Source of the DNA: Spirodela intermedia
Taxonomy: Eukaryota; Streptophyta; Magnoliopsida; Alismatales; Araceae
Length of the DNA: 64,000 nt
Assembly: GCA_902729315.2 (NCBI GenBank)
Contig: LR746266.1
Location: 4,350,759-4,414,758 of the forward strand
Direction: 5' to 3'
Made by a program: the position numbers and the translations under genes. Numbering within the stretch: the first letter of the stretch is position 1; each line of letters begins with the position of its first letter. Under the pieces are notes generated by a model. The model saw nothing but the letters and a program-made list of their open reading frames with translations, had not been told where the DNA came from and ran no database searches. Below, piece after piece: positions 26,725-38,900 of the stretch.

Positions 26725-27729
26725 ATGGAGGAAACGAGGAGAATTCTCCGCAGGGCCATCTACGCCTTCCTCCGCGGATACCAGAGCTTCACCTCCATCG
26801 CCGTCCTTCTCGTCTCCCCTGTGTCGGCGGCTGTGCTGTTCTCGCAGGCGATGGCGCCCTCATCGTCGCGTATGATGGGGACCATTCAGGCCCGCCTCGA
26901 CGCTCTGTTCGCCGCGGCGGGGCTCCCGGCGACATCCGATCTATTCTCCTTCCTCAACCTCAAGTTCTCTCAGACCATCGTCTCTTTCGTCCTCACGCTT
27001 CCTTTCGTCCTCACCTTTCTCGTCCTGGCCAAGGCCTCTGTCATCCAACTCGTGTGCGGATCATCCCGACGCAAGGAATTTCCCCCTTCCCTGCCGTCCA
27101 TCCTGCGCCTGTACCTTCCCCTCCTCCAGACCCACCTCTGCTCTGCCTTCGTCGCCATCTCCGCAAACGCGGCCGCATTCTCCCTCCTCTTCCTCGCCTT
27201 CAACACCGCTGACGCTCTCGGCCTCACATCCGACAGGCTCATTCTCTGTCTCTCCATCGCGGGAGCGATTGTCTACTCAGTCCTCCTGGCCAACTCTCTC
27301 GTAGCCTGCAACTTAGCCATCATCGTCTCGGGGGTGGAGAACTGCGGCGGATTCCTCCCCATCCTCAAGGCCTGCGCCCTGCTGAGGAGCAGGGCAGCGA
27401 CGGCCCTCTCTCTGGCGCTGCCCACTTCCCTCTTCATGGCGGCGGCCGAAGCCCTGTTCCATATCCGCGTGATAAAGCCATACCGCGCCGCCAACAGGTT
27501 GACTCCGTCGCTGATCGGCGAGGGCACCCTGATCATCTACATCTACTCTCTCCTCCTCGTCCTCGACATCATCGTGAGCTGCATGTTCTTCAAGAGCTGC
27601 AAGCTGGCCTCTGAATCAGATTGCGAGTTGGGATGCAGCTACTCGTCTGGGTTCGCGTCGAAAGCGGATAAGAAAGACGCTGCCGCTGCCTGTGTTTTCG
27701 TACGATCGAAGCTCCTGGAGCAGCAATGA
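26725..27729 (+). CDS. Uncharacterised plant multi-pass membrane protein (paralogue B)
   Basis: A single exon of 334 codons when started at MEETRRILRRAIYAFLRG; the frame extends upstream to 26653, but the extension (MSGFLRLPSLVRRG) has no counterpart in paralogue A. About six hydrophobic segments are seen: SIAVLLVSPVSAAVLFS, VSFVLTLPFVLTFLVLAKAS, FVAISANAAAFSLLFLAF, LCLSIAGAIVYSVLLANSL, LPTSLFMAAAEALF and LIIYIYSLLLVLDIIVSCMF. The motif order matches paralogue A (PVSAA, LAxAS, CNLAxxxS, EALFxxRV versus EGLFEHRV), so the two arose by tandem duplication and have diverged strongly. The C-terminal tail after FKSCKL is hydrophilic and Lys/Ala rich. Codon third positions are very GC-rich. Function unknown. 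Confidence 0.85.
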   Translation: MEETRRILRRAIYAFLRGYQSFTSIAVLLVSPVSAAVLFSQAMAPSSSRMMGTIQARLDALFAAAGLPATSDLFSFLNLKFSQTIVSFVLTLPFVLTFLVLAKASVIQLVCGSSRRKEFPPSLPSILRLYLPLLQTHLCSAFVAISANAAAFSLLFLAFNTADALGLTSDRLILCLSIAGAIVYSVLLANSLVACNLAIIVSGVENCGGFLPILKACALLRSRAATALSLALPTSLFMAAAEALFHIRVIKPYRAANRLTPSLIGEGTLIIYIYSLLLVLDIIVSCMFFKSCKLASESDCELGCSYSSGFASKADKKDAAAACVFVRSKLLEQQ

Positions 27730-28374
27730 ACGGGAGGCTTAGTTGGAAAATCTTCATCTCTCTCTTCATTCTTCCCTCTCGAAACCTATCCATGCTGCCA
27801 CCCAGGGCATGCGATATTCACCGCCGGGCCACCAAAGCAACGGGTTTTCCTCCTCCGCCGCCACCTCTCCGCATGGGCTTTCTGTGAAGGGAACGCCAGA
27901 ATTGTTGCAGCGCCGCGCTGAGCCAGAGAAGATTTACATATTCTTTTTTTATTTATTCTGCACCTTCTCCATGTGGAAAAATCGTCGGAAATATTATTTT
28001 ATCGATTAAACATTCTTGTAAAAGTCAGAAAGCACCTAATCCCCATAAATACCTCCCTGATTTCATATTTCATATTAAAACTTCCTTTAAAGAAGATGAT
28101 TTTTCAAATATTTATTTTCATCAAGGAAAAACCTGTTCGTGAACACCACTTACATTATTCTTTGTATAAAGGATAATCCATGCAACAACAACAACAACAA
28201 TAATCCCAAGCGAGGACAACTGAGTAGCATTACCACCGTGAAAGATAAAAGATCATACAATACATAACACTCAGAACAGAGTCAGATTCCTAGAGGAAGA
28301 AGCCCCAGGATCTGCCAGTTCGATTACAAATTATGGGCATCACTAAAGGCAGGTAGTAGAGCTAACCTCCTTCA
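27730..28374. other. Convergent intergenic region with a (CAA)n tract
   Basis: This holds the facing 3' ends of membrane paralogue B (+) and the S-acyltransferase (-). An AT-rich stretch runs from about 27935 to 28170 and a CAA trinucleotide repeat lies at 28182-28202. No coding frame was recognised. Confidence 0.5.
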
Positions 28375-31300
28375 CTATTGTCGATACGGCCATGCCCAAG
28401 GTCGCAGCCCTGGTGAAGATGACACCTTCAGGTCATCAGTCCCGTCACCATGGCTGGATTCAGCGAGCAATTTGCCCCAGTCTGAGGACCTGTGCACTGT
28501 TCTGGACGGAACTCTGTCGCTGTCCTCGCCGGCAGACGCTTCGTACCCATCGCTGGCAGAGCTCGACGGCAGGATCCCCTCGTGAGCAGCGGAAACAAGA
28601 GAGGGGAGAGGAGACGAGAGCCCCTCTGGGTCCTCAGCACCGGAAGAAACCCGAAATGGGTGGAGATCGGGTGACCCTGCCGTGGAATCGGGGGACGAAG
28701 GCACATCCCAGGTGAAATCCATGGCCTGACGAGAGTGAAAGGCGCTCCTTGGTTCCAGCTGAAGGGGAGCAAAGCTGGTGGATGCCTCAATGGAGCGGTG
28801 CCTGCCATTGCTGCCACTGGCACTGGCGGAGATCGTTGCCAGGGGTTCATGAGGGAGCTTCGCGTGCAGCTTCCCCCTCCTGTTGATCCTCCTTCGGCGA
28901 TCCATTCTTGATGTAGTTGGGTCATCACCGCTGGTGGAGCAACCATCTACATTGTGGACCAGAGGGTTCTTACTTCTCATCACTGGTTGCAGAACCCTAG
29001 ACTTCTTCTTTGCCTGAGCTGCAGCCGTTGAGACCTCTTCAGCATTCATCCGTGCCAAGGCCCAAGGATTGATCTCTATAGCGCTAGTGCCTGGGATTCT
29101 TTTCCTCGTGGACGACTCCACCGCTGCACCCTTGCCCACAGAGTACAGAAATGTGGTGGCACCTGGCGGTACAAGATCATACTGCGGAGAAATAATTGAG
29201 ATGATTGCATCGTTTCACAGGAATAATTTTTTTCTCAACTTAGGTAGAAAGGAGAAGAATTTGCCCATATACCTGATCCTCAAGGAACAAGCGTGGTGGA
29301 GTGCACCAAGTGCCTTGGCGAAAATTGGTGAAGGAGCTAGCACTGCTCAGCCCAGTAAAAGAACTGATGGTAGAAATTTGGGGGCTGTGCTGACTCCCCA
29401 CCTCTTGCTGCTCCTGATTCCTCAAGGCCATGACGTAATCATAGGTGCTCAATCCCTGTCATCGTGCCAATTTTCAGCCATAGTAAGTAGGATGCCTAGA
29501 AATTCATGCAAGTGATATTTCCTTAGTTTTTTATAGAGTTGGGCACTGGGTTTTCAAAATTCTTTACTATTCGGATCACAAGCTTTTATGGGACGTGATT
29601 CGATAACCATCACAAGCTTCTTCTTTTTTTTTTCTGCAAGCCATGAACCATTTTATTATCTTACAACTCACCCAAATTAAGACTCGACAAAAAGGCAATG
29701 ATATATAGACGGGAATTATGAGAACTTCACCTTTTTTATGAGGAGGACATGAAACAAGAAGAGTTGAGCAAGGGGTAGGGTGGCAGCCATAGCCAGGAGG
29801 GTACACGTAACCTGGAGATGGCAGGATGCACCTTGTTAGTCAAAATAACAATGAGCACTCTAGAGATCAAAACAAAGGAGAAATGATTCATTGGCCAAGG
29901 AAGAATGAGGTAGAAAACCAACCACCACAATAACAAATGGCACCAGAGAGAAGCTGCTCCCTAACTTTAGTGCTATATCTACCGTGAATCGCCTTCGCTC
30001 AAGGAAGCAGCGAACCAACACGAGCACTCCAATCAACCACTGAAGAACAAGCTGCAATCTCAAGCCCAATGTGCACAAACCACGGATACCTGTCAATAAA
30101 TAGACAAGTTGAAAAGGACCAGAAACAAAATGCTCACAGCGTTCTTTTTTCTTTTATGACAGGTGTGGAGAAGTGACAAAGGGTTCATAAATGTATAAAT
30201 ACAGCGAAGTTCGTGCATAAAAGTATAAAAGAAAGTCAGAGTGCTAAGGGCATGAGACCTACCAGTAAGACCGAGGATAGCGTGAGGACAAAGAAGGTTC
30301 TGTAATTTTTTCTTCCTACACAGTTGTTGATCCACTGACAAAACGAGATAGAGGATGTTAGGCATTGTTAAATTGCTCAATACATGATGTTCATTGACGG
30401 ATTGGTACCCTGCAATGGTGATCAAAGCCGTCAACACACTTATCACAAACCCTACAGTGCTTGCTGTACTTGTATACCTGAAAAGTGTGAATAAAACTTG
30501 AATGACATAAAAATACATCAAACCGGTGGTTGGTATTATCAAGAAACAAGACAATGATCCCAAGGTTTCAAAAGTTAATGGCTCGAGATTAGTTGACTGC
30601 GAGTATTTATCCGCATGAACTTTGAAACTGGGACTCATTGATATGGATACGAGTATCCCCGTTTATGCATATATACATACACCCATAAATACAAGTATTC
30701 GATCCCTCGCAACATGGGAGAAATGATGATATATTTATTTCGAATTTGCTGATTTATATGACCCGTAAATGATAGTTGACACAGAGCTTCAGTTCAGTTT
30801 GGCAGTCCTGAACAGTATGCAAACAGAACAGGGGGCTGGTATAAGGATAATTTTGATCGTTTGTCAGGGGGTTGGAATCGGAGAACAAATCGCCACTGAA
30901 AGATGGGGGTTTGATTCAAAGAGAGCATTGAGTGATCCTCCAGGTCAGCTGCCAAACCCCACTTCCCTATATGCACAATACCAATTACAATTTTATTACT
31001 GGAAAAGTGATGCTCCTTTTGTTATAACTTAGTGAGAGTATGATAATAGCCAGACAATTGGAGATTGGAGGTGATAACAACCTCTCTGATTCGTTAAAAA
31101 AATGAGAATAGAATAGTGAGAGTATGTCAGGGGGTTGGACGCCTTTTTTTCCTTGAAATGACATCAATAAACTAGTGCTAGAGTTTAGTCACATACCTCA
31201 ACCTCACATAAAGTACAATAAAACATGTCATCCTCGCTCTGTTGCTTTGAAGATTGTTCGCGTGACCAATAATGGAAGACTGAGGAAGAAAGGGGGCACC

Positions 31301-33315
31301 ATCCTAGCAAGCCTTGGCAGAAGGAGACAATAAAAGAGGAAGAATTCTCCATTTCAAAATTATTTGATGATTTTCTGCCGCTAGTTTCTGTAGCCAGAGC
31401 CTCATTCTGCAACTTCTCCCCAATTGTCAGAGCATTTGCATTATTCGTGGAAGAAATGGATATACACTCTACCTTAGACTTATTTGAATTGCTGTACAAT
31501 TCATTATCCACTATTGTGAGATACTTCTTTGACTTGAAAACCCCAGAATCCCCAGGATCTGCTGCTGCGCACCAAATGTATAGAACCAATACGCAAGTCA
31601 CCTAGAAATGTGTAATCAGAGTTAACATACTTCATAACCAAACGAAATTACGCCAAAATCTGAGAGCTTCGTGGGGTCAAGATGTCCATTCATCTGTAAC
31701 AGTTCATAACAAAGTGACCCGAAAGCTTCGTTACAAATAAGATGCTATAAATGGTAAGAATGATTTGACAATGTGTTCAAAATTTCTGAACTACATGGAG
31801 GAAAATACTTCGGTCATTGCATTGGTCAATTGGATGAGTTGCTTGCTTAGAAACAGGGTTTTATACCCAACTGCGACCTCTGAGACAAATCTTCTGCCGT
31901 TTTATTGAAAAAGTTTGTTCTAAATACTTCAAGGTTTTAAAATACCCGTAGTTTTGGTCATTGTTTTGAAGACTCAGAATGATGCATGCCAACTCGATCT
32001 TTCAGGCTATTAAGTCTGACCCGCATGGAATTGGCCGTATTGCGTAACTAAAGGCTGTTAAGAATAATATTCCTTTTTCAAATACATTTTGGCTATAAAC
32101 ACATGTAGAGGTATAATAAGGCTCGTAACATCCAACTTGGTTATTGCACTTTTCCAATATGGGATTCTAGCCCACGCAGATCCTTATGAATCTTCACCCA
32201 CGTGCTTTAAAGGCTTGGCGATGTCAGTTCCCTGATTCTAGCACAGGCAAGCCCTTAACCTAGCAGCGATATAACAGGCTTGGGCCCAGTAAAGAAACGG
32301 CACTTTTAAAGATTAAGCTGAATTATTAATTTTTTTTCTTCATTATTTGTTTAATTTCTGTATCTACGATCGTTCCCTGAAAAACAGGTCTAAAATCAGG
32401 ATGTAGATCACAATATCACGCATTGGCGTTTCGTCATACACTAGAAGCTTAATGAATCAATTCATTACCACCCCCTTCCAGCCTGTTTGCATACACTAGA
32501 TTCTCTCCCTGGAAAAAAATTCCCTTCCCACTAAGTGTTATTACCATTTTTAAAGACCCGGACGTTTTCAATCATTCCAAGCCGGCGGAAGAAAAAAATC
32601 ACAATTTAATTAGTTATAGATGTGGGAGACTGAGATTCGGGTAGTGATTCACCGCACTTCACTAAACGATGATGATATATGAGGAGAAAAAATGCCTTCC
32701 AATGTTGAATCTTCAGGGAAGCAGGAATCTTGCAGAAAACTACAGAGATTTTTTTTTTAATTGTTGACTTTCTGTTTTGCATCCAGTGGTCTTATCTTTC
32801 ATGAGAATCATAAATTATTAGACGGCCAGATCAACCATCATAAGCAACTCCCGGGGATGCTTACGAGAGGATAACCTTGAAAGCACGAAGAGATGAAATG
32901 AAGAGATCAAATTAATCAAGAGAATCGCTTCACTGATTAAGGAGTACATCGCTCGACGTTATAACAAGACATGAGGAACAAAATCACAAACTTCAAAGAA
33001 TGTGGGCGTAAAGCATCAGACAGATCTCAACAGCTTATTCTAAATGAAAAAGTGAGATGCGTCTGAAGAGCTGAGAATAACTAACCAGGAGAGTATAGAG
33101 CCCAATCACTGCATACTCAAGTTGCTTGCTTCCAACAAACGGTACGAAAAAGACATAGGAAGCAAAAGCCAGAGCCAGGAACACAGCGACGGCCACCACC
33201 TTCTCAGACATAGTGGAAATGAGAACACCATCTCTGCAGAAGGAAGAGGAGAGAAGAGTAAGAAGAAACAGACCTGGAGAGGGTGGTACGGCAGCTGCCA
33301 GCCATGTTTCCTCAT
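28375..33315 (-). CDS. DHHC-type protein S-acyltransferase (PAT21/22-like)
   Basis: A palmitoyl-transferase that would attach fatty acyl groups to cysteines of membrane-associated proteins through a DHHC autoacylated intermediate. Minus-strand exons: 33274-33315 (start, [14 protein letters not shown]), 33086-33199, 31197-31601, 30409-30477, 30263-30334, 29923-30051, 29731-29811, 29273-29455 and 28375-29181 (stop). Every exon begins and ends in phase 0 and splices GT/AG; the total is 633 residues. Two membrane helices fill exons 2-3. The Cys-rich domain starts FYCTLCEVE at the end of exon 3 and continues [28 protein letters not shown] over exons 4-5, with DHHC at about residues 206-209. Two further helices follow in exons 6-7. 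The long hydrophilic tail (GISTYDYV is here [21 protein letters not shown]) is Ser-rich. Intron 2 (31602-33085) is the largest. All zinc-ligand Cys/His expected in the core motif are visible. Confidence 0.95.
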
Positions 33316-35921
33316 TACAAGCGTGGTTCTTGCAAACCCAAAGTGGCCGGAGAGAAGTGGAGAAAACTGGTTGCCCCCTGGAGCCAACCAAAGTCCAGGA
33401 CAAAACGTGATGTGATTTTCTTTTCTTGGGTTCCTCTTCCGCTCTTAAGGAGACATAATGGACAGAAGATACCTCTAAGATGTAGCCCCGCGAGCCTGCA
33501 TTACAGATTATTCGCGGCCAGACCCAGCAGGGAAGAAAGATTACGGATGGGTTGGCTTGGAGGGGAATGAAAACTTCCTCTTTCCAACCTTCTTGTATCA
33601 CTCTCCAAGCCCAACGCTCATAACATTTCCAAGGGGGAAAGCCAAAGGAGATGGGGTCTGCTCTTCGTTTCATCGAGGCCTACGACTCCCCACCGCCCCT
33701 GAGGTGAACAGAGGAGCACTGGAAGCCATTCTCCCACCTCTTTCTTTCCCTGTTTCTCTCGCGCCATCCTAGGCCACGATTATGAACCCGGAAAACCCCA
33801 TTCCTTCCTCCTATTACCCAAAGTGTGTACTCCGGCTCCCGCCCTGCCCAAAGGACAGTAGTAGGATAAGGGTGAGCTGTGTCTGAGAGGGGTGTTTCCA
33901 TTCGCAACAGAGGCCAACCCCACTTCATTTCTCTGGCGCCCCACGGCGCTACAGACAAAGGCCTGCCTTCGGCCTCCCTCGAGAGGATGCTGGCCCATGA
34001 AAGCGGAGCCAGAGTCCGAGCTACTCCACAGCACAACGAATAATTATCAGTCGGGGACCGAGTTTGCCCTGTCGGGCTCATCTTTGTCAAGCAGTAGTCA
34101 TCCAATCGAGCGGGGTCGCTTTTGAAAGCATCTGCTACATAAAAAAAAAAAAACAACAACTTTTACTTTCCATGAACCTTTGCAGCAGAAAGAGACGGAT
34201 GGACGAGCTTTCGAAGGCTGTTTTACGAACAGGTTATGTTTAAATGAAGAAGACGGGCCTCCGAAGGGAAAAACAGGTCCGCATTGGAACTTTTTTGATC
34301 TCCACGCTGAAAAATTGAATGATGCCCTACAGAATCAGACTACCCATATCACCATCTATGTTTATAAAGGTTCCCAACCCATGTGAGTATTGGGGGGGGT
34401 GGGGGGGTCCAGGGAAGAAAAATCTAAGCCTGTGATCGACGAGGCAGGCCTATCCCACCTATACCTTCCTAGAAGGGGGGGATAGGCTCTAAGTAAGCAG
34501 CCGTCTAAGGGAGGGACTGGAATGGGGTCCCACCTCGGACTTTTCTCTTTTCTCTATCAACTGACTTGTCACAGAAAGCTTGTGGATATCTTCCATAAAG
34601 ACACAGAGGAAGGCAGGCTCCGAAGAGAGTGAGAGAGTGGGAAATTTTATGTGATTTCTAAATTCTTCATTGAAATGAACATAAAAGTTATACCATTCGG
34701 ATTGTGTGCGTTTCTTACACGAACTATTGAAGTACAAGCGTTTCCTGTAATTTTAATGTGAATGGTTATAAAACATAAGTATTACTTAATGAATTATTGT
34801 ACCTTTCACCTGTGGTTACTCCAGTGCCTTTTCTGCCACCATTTCTCTCTCTCTCTCTCTCGCGATCGATATGATGTGCGAGACATCCGCATAATCTATG
34901 TTCAGTATATCTACGATAATGATTCAATTCAGGGACATGTATCTGGTACTTATTTGCAAATAATAAGGGCATTCAGAACACCCAAAAAAATTTCAGTCTA
35001 TGGTCAAATTCAACAACGTTTACGATTTCTTAGTCATTTGAACTCAATATGACACACTGAGCACCCAGGTAATCTTATCTGAGCACAATTTTGATTATTA
35101 TTGAATTTAGTAACAATTATGTTCAATTAATAGGAACACATACTTTTTGAATATTTCTCTCAGATCATGTTCGACCGGGGCCAATCACGTTTATACTCAG
35201 TCTAAGATCTCAAGCAATTTATTTGATAAAATAAATAAATGAGTGAAGCCAGTTGGCAAAGACTTCCTGGCCATCTCATCCCTTATTCGGACAATGCTAA
35301 GGACGGAAGAAACAACAACATAGAAGAAATAAATGGCTTCATTCCCTGCTTTCAGAAGGGAAGACAGTAGAGCCAATGGAAGGGAGAGGACGACCGTCTC
35401 ATCTAGTTACAAAAAATTATGTGGCATCTGTTACAGCTCTATGAACTATACACGTGATATTATGCTGCTTTCCCTATTCCCGAGTTTAATAATAACAATG
35501 AATGGCAACCATTTATGTACGAAAAAGAATGAGAAGGGCCAGGGGTTAGCTCTGTACATTGGCCGGTGTGCCTTGAGGTAGGCCTATTTCTCCCAAGGAA
35601 TCTGCTGCTATCTCAACTTCTCCCACTGCCACCGCGCGAAAAAATGGACGTGCATGAATCATCTGAAGATAAACCCAAAAAAAAAAAAAAAAAGAGTACT
35701 ATTATGCGTTCAAATACGTTTAACGGGAAATTTAAAATTTTAGAGGGGATCAAAAAGGCTCACCTTACAGACCCCTGGAGGGAAAGATGGAGCTCCACTG
35801 GCCGCAGGGCCTTGTCTCCGTGGTTGAATCGGGTGGCTCCTGTGTCGCAGCCCGGGAGAGCCCACGCTGGGGATCATATATCCGGCAGGAAGGCACTCAG
35901 TATTTCCGTGACTTTGTGATG
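33316..35921. other. Intergenic region between the S-acyltransferase and formin genes
   Basis: This region separates the S-acyltransferase start from the formin stop, both on the minus strand. The part near 33316-33480 is likely S-acyltransferase leader. A GC-richer block at about 33600-34135 differs in texture from the AT-rich flanks. A (CT)n run sits at 34843-34861, a G-rich run at 34393-34408 and an A-tract at about 35678-35693. No coding gene was recognised; the frames at 33680-34159 (-) and 33892-34125 (+) overlap and look non-coding. Confidence 0.4.
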
Positions 35922-38900
35922 CTACAAAGGTTGTCTGGCTCTTTTTCTAGGGGGATTTTCTGCCTTCGACTTGTTCATTTCTTCCTCTTTCTGAGCTTTT
36001 TTCCTCTCCAGTTCTGCCTGCTTGCAGTTCTCCTCGTGTGCTTTCTTGAACATCCGGACGAAATTCAACAGCGTAGCTACAACTGCAGGTTGTTTTTCAG
36101 CGTGAGAGGAAGTGGAAAACCACAACAGCAATCACATTAAAATAACTGGCGACTAGAATGCCTAAGGGAGATTTTTTAGGTCAAGAAATCACACGAGGAG
36201 GGTTGATCCTGATTGATGATACCATAATTACGAATGAACTGTACCTTTCTGGACCTCGTGACGAGAGGGATTAATGATAGATCGAGGAAAACTAAAAAAC
36301 AGAGAGAAGATAGGGAAAGAAGCTTGGCCTACATCATCTTCGGTTTCTAAGAAGCTCACTTGTAGAGGATGTCTGCAGCATTACTTCCATTACCAGTTAA
36401 TGCCAAATTCCAGTTGATGCTTTTGGGTAGATGATCCATGAGACAGATACATTGTAGTAAAAGATTTGTAGGAAAAGATCCGAGGATTGGTGAATAGATA
36501 TAGAGTACTCATTCAACCGCGAAAATCAACAACTGAAGGTGGTACCAAACCAGAATGTGGAGCGCAAAGAGCGTGATAAAATCAAGGTAGTTCAAGACAG
36601 AAGTTCGATCCACTGCTAGTTTCAGTTTTTGGGAAAAGGAAAGACACCAAATTCCATGACTGAAGAAGAAAGGTGGCTAGACGAGGGGCAATGACACCTA
36701 TGTAGTTGTATTTATCAAACAAAGTTTTGCGGAAGGGCATTCATGAGAGGACAGTAGCGGGCTTATGACTCAAATTGGAGTCATGAAACTAAAGCCAGAT
36801 ACCTCAGGATAAAGAAGCACTTGAATATTTACCTATTCATGTTGAGGATGTTGAAGTTACATTTCCTAAATCCGACCTTGGTGAATTTAATTAGTCCAAA
36901 AAATCTAGTCAAGACCGATCTCAAGATGATAAGGATCAAGCTAAACTAGATACCTCAGGATCAAGCATTCATGAGAGGACAGTAGCGGGCTTATGACTCA
37001 GATTGGAGTCATGAAACTAAACGAGATACCTCAGGATGAAGAAGCACTTGAAGATGTGCCTATTCATGTTGAGGATGGTTGAAGTTACATTTCCGAAATC
37101 GATCTTGGTGAATTCAATTAATCTCAAAAATCTAGACAAAATTGATCTCAAGATAATAAGGATCAAGCTCTCCTACAAATGTGCTCCCCACGACCATCCT
37201 TCAGACATTTCAGAGAGACCTAGATTGATACATGGTAGAGATACGATCTCTATGAAAGATGTTCAGGGATCCTAACACTCTAAGAAGTTGGCAGACAAGG
37301 AATTGATACTAGTCCTATAAGGAATTTCAGGGAAAGAAATTGATAACTGTACCAAAATATAAAGTAAAAATTTCGCAAAAGCAAGAGGCCATTTCAGACC
37401 CCACAATCCGAGATGAGATCCATGATGACAATGTGGAAACTTTCTGAAGCGTCAAAGATGAGCATGACTTGAAGTAAAGCCTCATTTCCTTAGGCAATGT
37501 TGCTTATACGTGTGCACACAACAGGCAGCAGAGCTTTGAGGGTTTAAGAGGCGCTCTTGTTGTGATAAAGCACAGAAGATAAGGTAACTTCCATAAACTA
37601 CCAGATACCACAATGGCTTCAGTTCTTCAAAACTCACCAAACCTGAGGATCAAAACGCCAGCCCATAGTCCATCCTCAACGTTTTAATTTTCGGCCTGGT
37701 CTGGTACGCAATCATTGTCTTTCATTGCTTAAAGTGTTTAAGCACTTCATGTTTATTCTTCCACACAAAAACTCAGGTCTTTCTGCAATAATCATTAATG
37801 AAAGCCAATATGTGCCGGGATCCATTTTTTTTAATTATTCTTGAGATGAACTCCTAATGTCTGAATGGATGAAATATAAATTGCCTTGGGTTATGTGCAC
37901 TCCATTGTGGAAGCTACTCTTCTACTTTTCAAAAACACAGTAATCATAGAAATCCTTCTTGCCTATATTCTGACCAACAGGCAAACATCTGTTCCCTGAA
38001 TTCTCATACCCGTCTATATCATTTACCCCAGCCCAATATGCCTTGGTCTTCTGGTACCCGACTATAGTGTTGAATGCTCCGCATCAAAACAAAGTCACAG
38101 GGATTGGGACAGAAACCTCAAAGAGAGCTTGTTAGATATTATCCGATGCATGCTACTGAAATGACGTTTGGTAAGATGAGGCGTGATCTGGTTCTCTTAA
38201 TTTCTCAAGTCTGAAAGTTTTCATATCCTGCATGTGTAAACGTTGATGAAGGCAACTTATTGTCGAAAGCCAAGAAATCCATCTTTCTTAAAGATCCTTC
38301 TTGTGTGAAGATATATATATTGTCGCGTGCAAATCCTGAGTCAACTAAGGTTATGATTGTTTGTGATGCTACATTCAATGAGCCCACTATGCTTGATCCA
38401 AAAGAACAGTCCATTCATCTTTCAATACAGATTTCCAGCAAGTGGAGCCAGAAGTTGGGGATTTATAATTTAGATTATGACGTCCGCTTATCAGCTTGTA
38501 ACTTAAATCCCAGTTTTGTAGTCTGGAGGGCGAATTGCTATAGATTTGTAGACCCAAATCCGTAACTGACTCAAACAGTGGCCCCATCTGTAAGATTCAA
38601 ATGAAGCTTTTGCGTCCAAAGATGGTCAGAGGGTTCAAATTGGAAACCAACGAGGGTTTCCATTGCTTGTGGGAGTTGTCGCACAACCTGGTTAGTCAAA
38701 CCAACAAGGACTCATTTTCGAAACCACCGTTTATATCACGCAGTGGAGTTAGCTTTTCGAGAGAACTTTGTACAATAGAAAATTTCGAGTCTGGGGAGAA
38801 CACAAATATCGTTCTCTTGTACTAATACTGGATTGAACAGTAGAACCTGGCTGTTTCCACCCGTGCACGTAAGAGTTTGTATCTGAACCCTGCAATTCTG

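Noticed and set aside
28392-28946. Plus- and minus-strand frames overlapping the S-acyltransferase last exon
   Set aside because: They are shadows of the Ser-rich tail, which is in phase with the upstream exons.
33035-33673. 212-codon minus-strand frame as an independent gene
   Set aside because: It merges leader, exon 1 and exon 2 reading of the S-acyltransferase through an intron. The spliced model (33274-33315 joined to 33086-33199) fits the family start.
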